In this document: piece after piece, positions 62,588-64,000 of the stretch
Numbering within the stretch: the stretch's first letter is position 1
Layout of the letters: each line of letters begins with the position of its first letter
Source of the DNA: Streptomyces capitiformicae
Lineage (GTDB): Bacteria > Actinomycetota > Actinomycetes > Streptomycetales > Streptomycetaceae
DNA length: 64,000 bases
Direction of reading: 5' to 3'
Assembly (NCBI RefSeq): GCF_002214185.1
Contig: NZ_CP022161.1
Coordinates: forward strand, 5,153,486 to 5,217,485
Program-made: the position numbers and the translations under genes
Notes under the pieces: generated by a model
Seen by the model: only the letters and a program-made list of their open reading frames with translations
Told to the model about the DNA's origin: nothing
The model's database searches: none

Positions 62588-63504
62588 TCCTGGCCCAGCC
62601 CGTCGCGCCAGCTCGGCCTCGTCGGCTTCCAGCCCAGTGCCGCGCGGGCCCGGTCGTTGGCCGCGCCGTGGGCGGACGTGAGCTGATGGGCCATGAACCA
62701 GCCCAGCAGCCGGGGCGCGAGCGCCGCCGGGATCGTACGGGGCGACGGACCGGCCAGCACACGGGCGAGATGCGGCAGCCACTGCGCCGCCGGAGCCGGG
62801 TCGTCGTCCGTCACGTGGAACACCCCCGTGGCGTCCGACTCGACGGCGGCCACGGCCGCCCCCACGGCGTCCTCCACATGCAGGAACGACATGATGCCGG
62901 CCCCGCCCCCGGGCAGCGGGAGCTGCCCGGCCGCCACGAACTGCGCTGCCGAGCCGGTACGGGCGTACGCGGTGTGCGGGCCGTACAGCGTGCCGTACCG
63001 CAGGACCACGCCCGCGAGGTCGCTGCTCGTGACCAGCCGCTCCAGTTCGGCGACGGCCCGTACGGTCGAGGCCCAGCCGGGGTCGGGGGCGTCCACGTAC
63101 AGCGGCGAGTCCTCGTCGAGGACCGGCTCTCCGGCCGGGGCGGCGGCGAACGCGATGGACTGGGCGACCAGCCGCCGCGCACCGGCCGCCCGGGCCGCCT
63201 CGATCAGGTGGGCGGTGCCCTCGGTGCGCAGCCGCGCCGTACGGGCGAACGCCTCCGGTGGGTCGTCGCCCAGCAGCCGCAGCGCCGACATCTGGTGGAC
63301 GACCACCTCGGGACGGGCGGCCGACACCGCCGACAGCAGGGCCTCACGATCGAGGGCGTCGGCGACCACCACCTCGTCCGCCTCGGGCGCCCGCCCCTGC
63401 GCCCCCTGACGCACCAGCGCGCTCACTTCGTGGCCCCGCGCCCTGAGCGCGCCCACCAGCGGATGCCCGACCACTCCGGTGGCCCCGGCGACAAGTACAC
63501 GCAA
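62584..63504 (-). CDS. NAD-dependent epimerase/dehydratase-like protein (extended SDR)
   Basis: 306 residues from TTG 63504, with GGAGG eight bases upstream. Rossmann start MRVLVAGATGVVGHPLVGAL, AAGARRLVAQSIAF near residue 115, GVVLRYGTLYGP and GIMSFLHVEDAVGAAVAAVE near residue 205. The usual YxxxK is not clear (the region near residue 140 reads VDAPDPGWASTVRAVAELER), so it may be an atypical SDR, for example a reductase or isomerase without classical chemistry. It starts 3 bases after the DUF6125-like stop and overlaps creE by ATGA. Its role in the pathway is open; NADPH-dependent removal of a diazo group is one idea, from avenalumic acid biosynthesis. Confidence 0.78.
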   Translation of the reverse strand: MRVLVAGATGVVGHPLVGALRARGHEVSALVRQGAQGRAPEADEVVVADALDREALLSAVSAARPEVVVHQMSALRLLGDDPPEAFARTARLRTEGTAHLIEAARAAGARRLVAQSIAFAAAPAGEPVLDEDSPLYVDAPDPGWASTVRAVAELERLVTSSDLAGVVLRYGTLYGPHTAYARTGSAAQFVAAGQLPLPGGGAGIMSFLHVEDAVGAAVAAVESDATGVFHVTDDDPAPAAQWLPHLARVLAGPSPRTIPAALAPRLLGWFMAHQLTSAHGAANDRARAALGWKPTRPSWRDGLGQE

Positions 63505-63507
63505 CGT

Positions 63508-64000
63508 TCAGTCCTCCTCACCCGCGGCCACCGGCGGGGCGACCCGCATCAGTAGCCGGCATTCCTTGTCGCCGTCCCGCAGACAGCTCTCGGCCCGGTT
63601 CTCCGTCAGCGTCACGCCGAGACCCTCCGACCAGCCCGCGTGGATGTCGGTGCACGGACACCGGTAGCCCTCCAGGGAACCGGCCATCCGGACCATGGTG
63701 ATCGCGAAGTTCCGCCTCAGCGTGAGCACGATCAGGTCGTCGTCCTCGACCTCGGTGGAGGCGTTGCGCAGCTCCGGCGGGAACATCCGGTCGCCGCAGT
63801 CGTCGTACCGGCGGCGCAGCCCCTCCAGGTCCTTGCGGACGTCACCGGTGTCGGGGAGCGGCCCGGCCCGGCGGCCCACCCGCTGACCCACATGCAGGGC
63901 GACCTTGCGCAGCGCCTCGGCGTTGATCTCGTTCGCGACGTCCTGCCCGAACCGCGCGGCCACGCCCTGGTACCAGTTGGCGTCGTGCTGCCACCACAGG
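63508..64000 (-). CDS. DUF6125 / ATC-hydrolase-like protein (partial, 5' end outside window)
   Basis: The frame is open from the right edge (LWWQHDANWYQGVAARFGQD) to the stop at 63508, 163 residues. It is helical with EINAEALRKVALHVGQRVGR, and a C-terminal segment with conserved-looking cysteines (RCPCTDIHAGWSEGLG, RAESCLRDGDKECRLLMRV) reminiscent of V4R or small-ligand domains. I associate it with DUF6125 / L-2-amino-thiazoline-4-carboxylate hydrolase-like proteins, which are often found in biosynthetic clusters. It is the first visible gene of the operon, coupled to the epimerase-like gene. Function is unknown. Confidence 0.6.
   Translation of the reverse strand, partial: LWWQHDANWYQGVAARFGQDVANEINAEALRKVALHVGQRVGRRAGPLPDTGDVRKDLEGLRRRYDDCGDRMFPPELRNASTEVEDDDLIVLTLRRNFAITMVRMAGSLEGYRCPCTDIHAGWSEGLGVTLTENRAESCLRDGDKECRLLMRVAPPVAAGEED

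Overview
The window is chromosomal DNA of a Streptomyces species. The evidence is GC content of roughly 70 percent with strong GC3 bias, frequent GTG and TTG starts, WhiB and SsgA-family proteins, a small two-domain laccase, and a gene order that I recognise from memory as matching the S. coelicolor SCO6760 to SCO6711 neighbourhood (hopanoid genes, idi, tex, ssgD, ABC-F, DDAH, desaturase, whiB-like, small laccase). About 52 kb of core-like sequence is followed, across a degraded junction at about 53.9-55.2 kb, by the 3' end of a biosynthetic operon that runs off the right edge.

Layout. 1-1.6 kb: hopanoid genes hpnD (cut by the window edge) and hpnC, with a 23-codon upstream ORF. 1.9-8.9 kb: a leftward cell-envelope cluster with a cytidylyl/nucleotidyltransferase, a glycerol-1-phosphate-dehydrogenase-like enzyme, two CDP-alcohol phosphotransferases, a GT2 glycosyltransferase and a polysaccharide-type ABC exporter. 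9.3-27 kb: cation efflux, idi, an anti-sigma-like ATPase, a crotonase, two DJ-1 proteins, an SCO6745-family protein, tex, an ABC-F, an amino-acid-oxidase-like flavoprotein, a BCCT transporter and two secreted peptidases. 27.3-34 kb: an orphan AtpF-like protein, a macrodomain, a MerR regulator and a beta-oxidation operon (2-methylacyl-CoA racemase, thiolase, FadB-type protein). 34-42 kb: a saccharopine-dehydrogenase-like reductase, endonuclease V, a BNR-repeat pseudogene, ssgD, an ABC-F gene with an attenuator-like leader, DDAH, and an acyl-ACP desaturase behind three tandem operators. 42-46 kb: a degenerate tRNA, a WhiB-like gene, a glyoxalase-fold gene, and a GH64 beta-1,3-glucanase paired with a LacI regulator and matching operators. 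47.2-53.1 kb: a secreted redox module (small laccase, ThuA-PQQ dehydrogenase fusion, cupredoxin-DUF1080 fusion).

53.1-55.2 kb is scrambled: a truncated helical-repeat gene, a possible insertion-sequence end, the tail of a methyltransferase and an unassigned fragment. 55.2 kb to the right edge is a tightly coupled leftward operon holding the two enzymes of the aspartate-nitrosuccinate route (CreE-like flavin monooxygenase and CreD-like lyase, which together make nitrous acid), an adenylating ligase of the type that diazotises aryl amines, an SDR, an MFS exporter, an epimerase-like protein and a DUF6125-like protein. This looks like one side of a gene cluster for a diazo, N-N bonded or diazotisation-dependent metabolite.

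Intergenic DNA carries a dispersed palindromic repeat at several gene ends, and several well-formed operators or hairpins are described individually. All functional calls are from reading the sequence; no database search was run.
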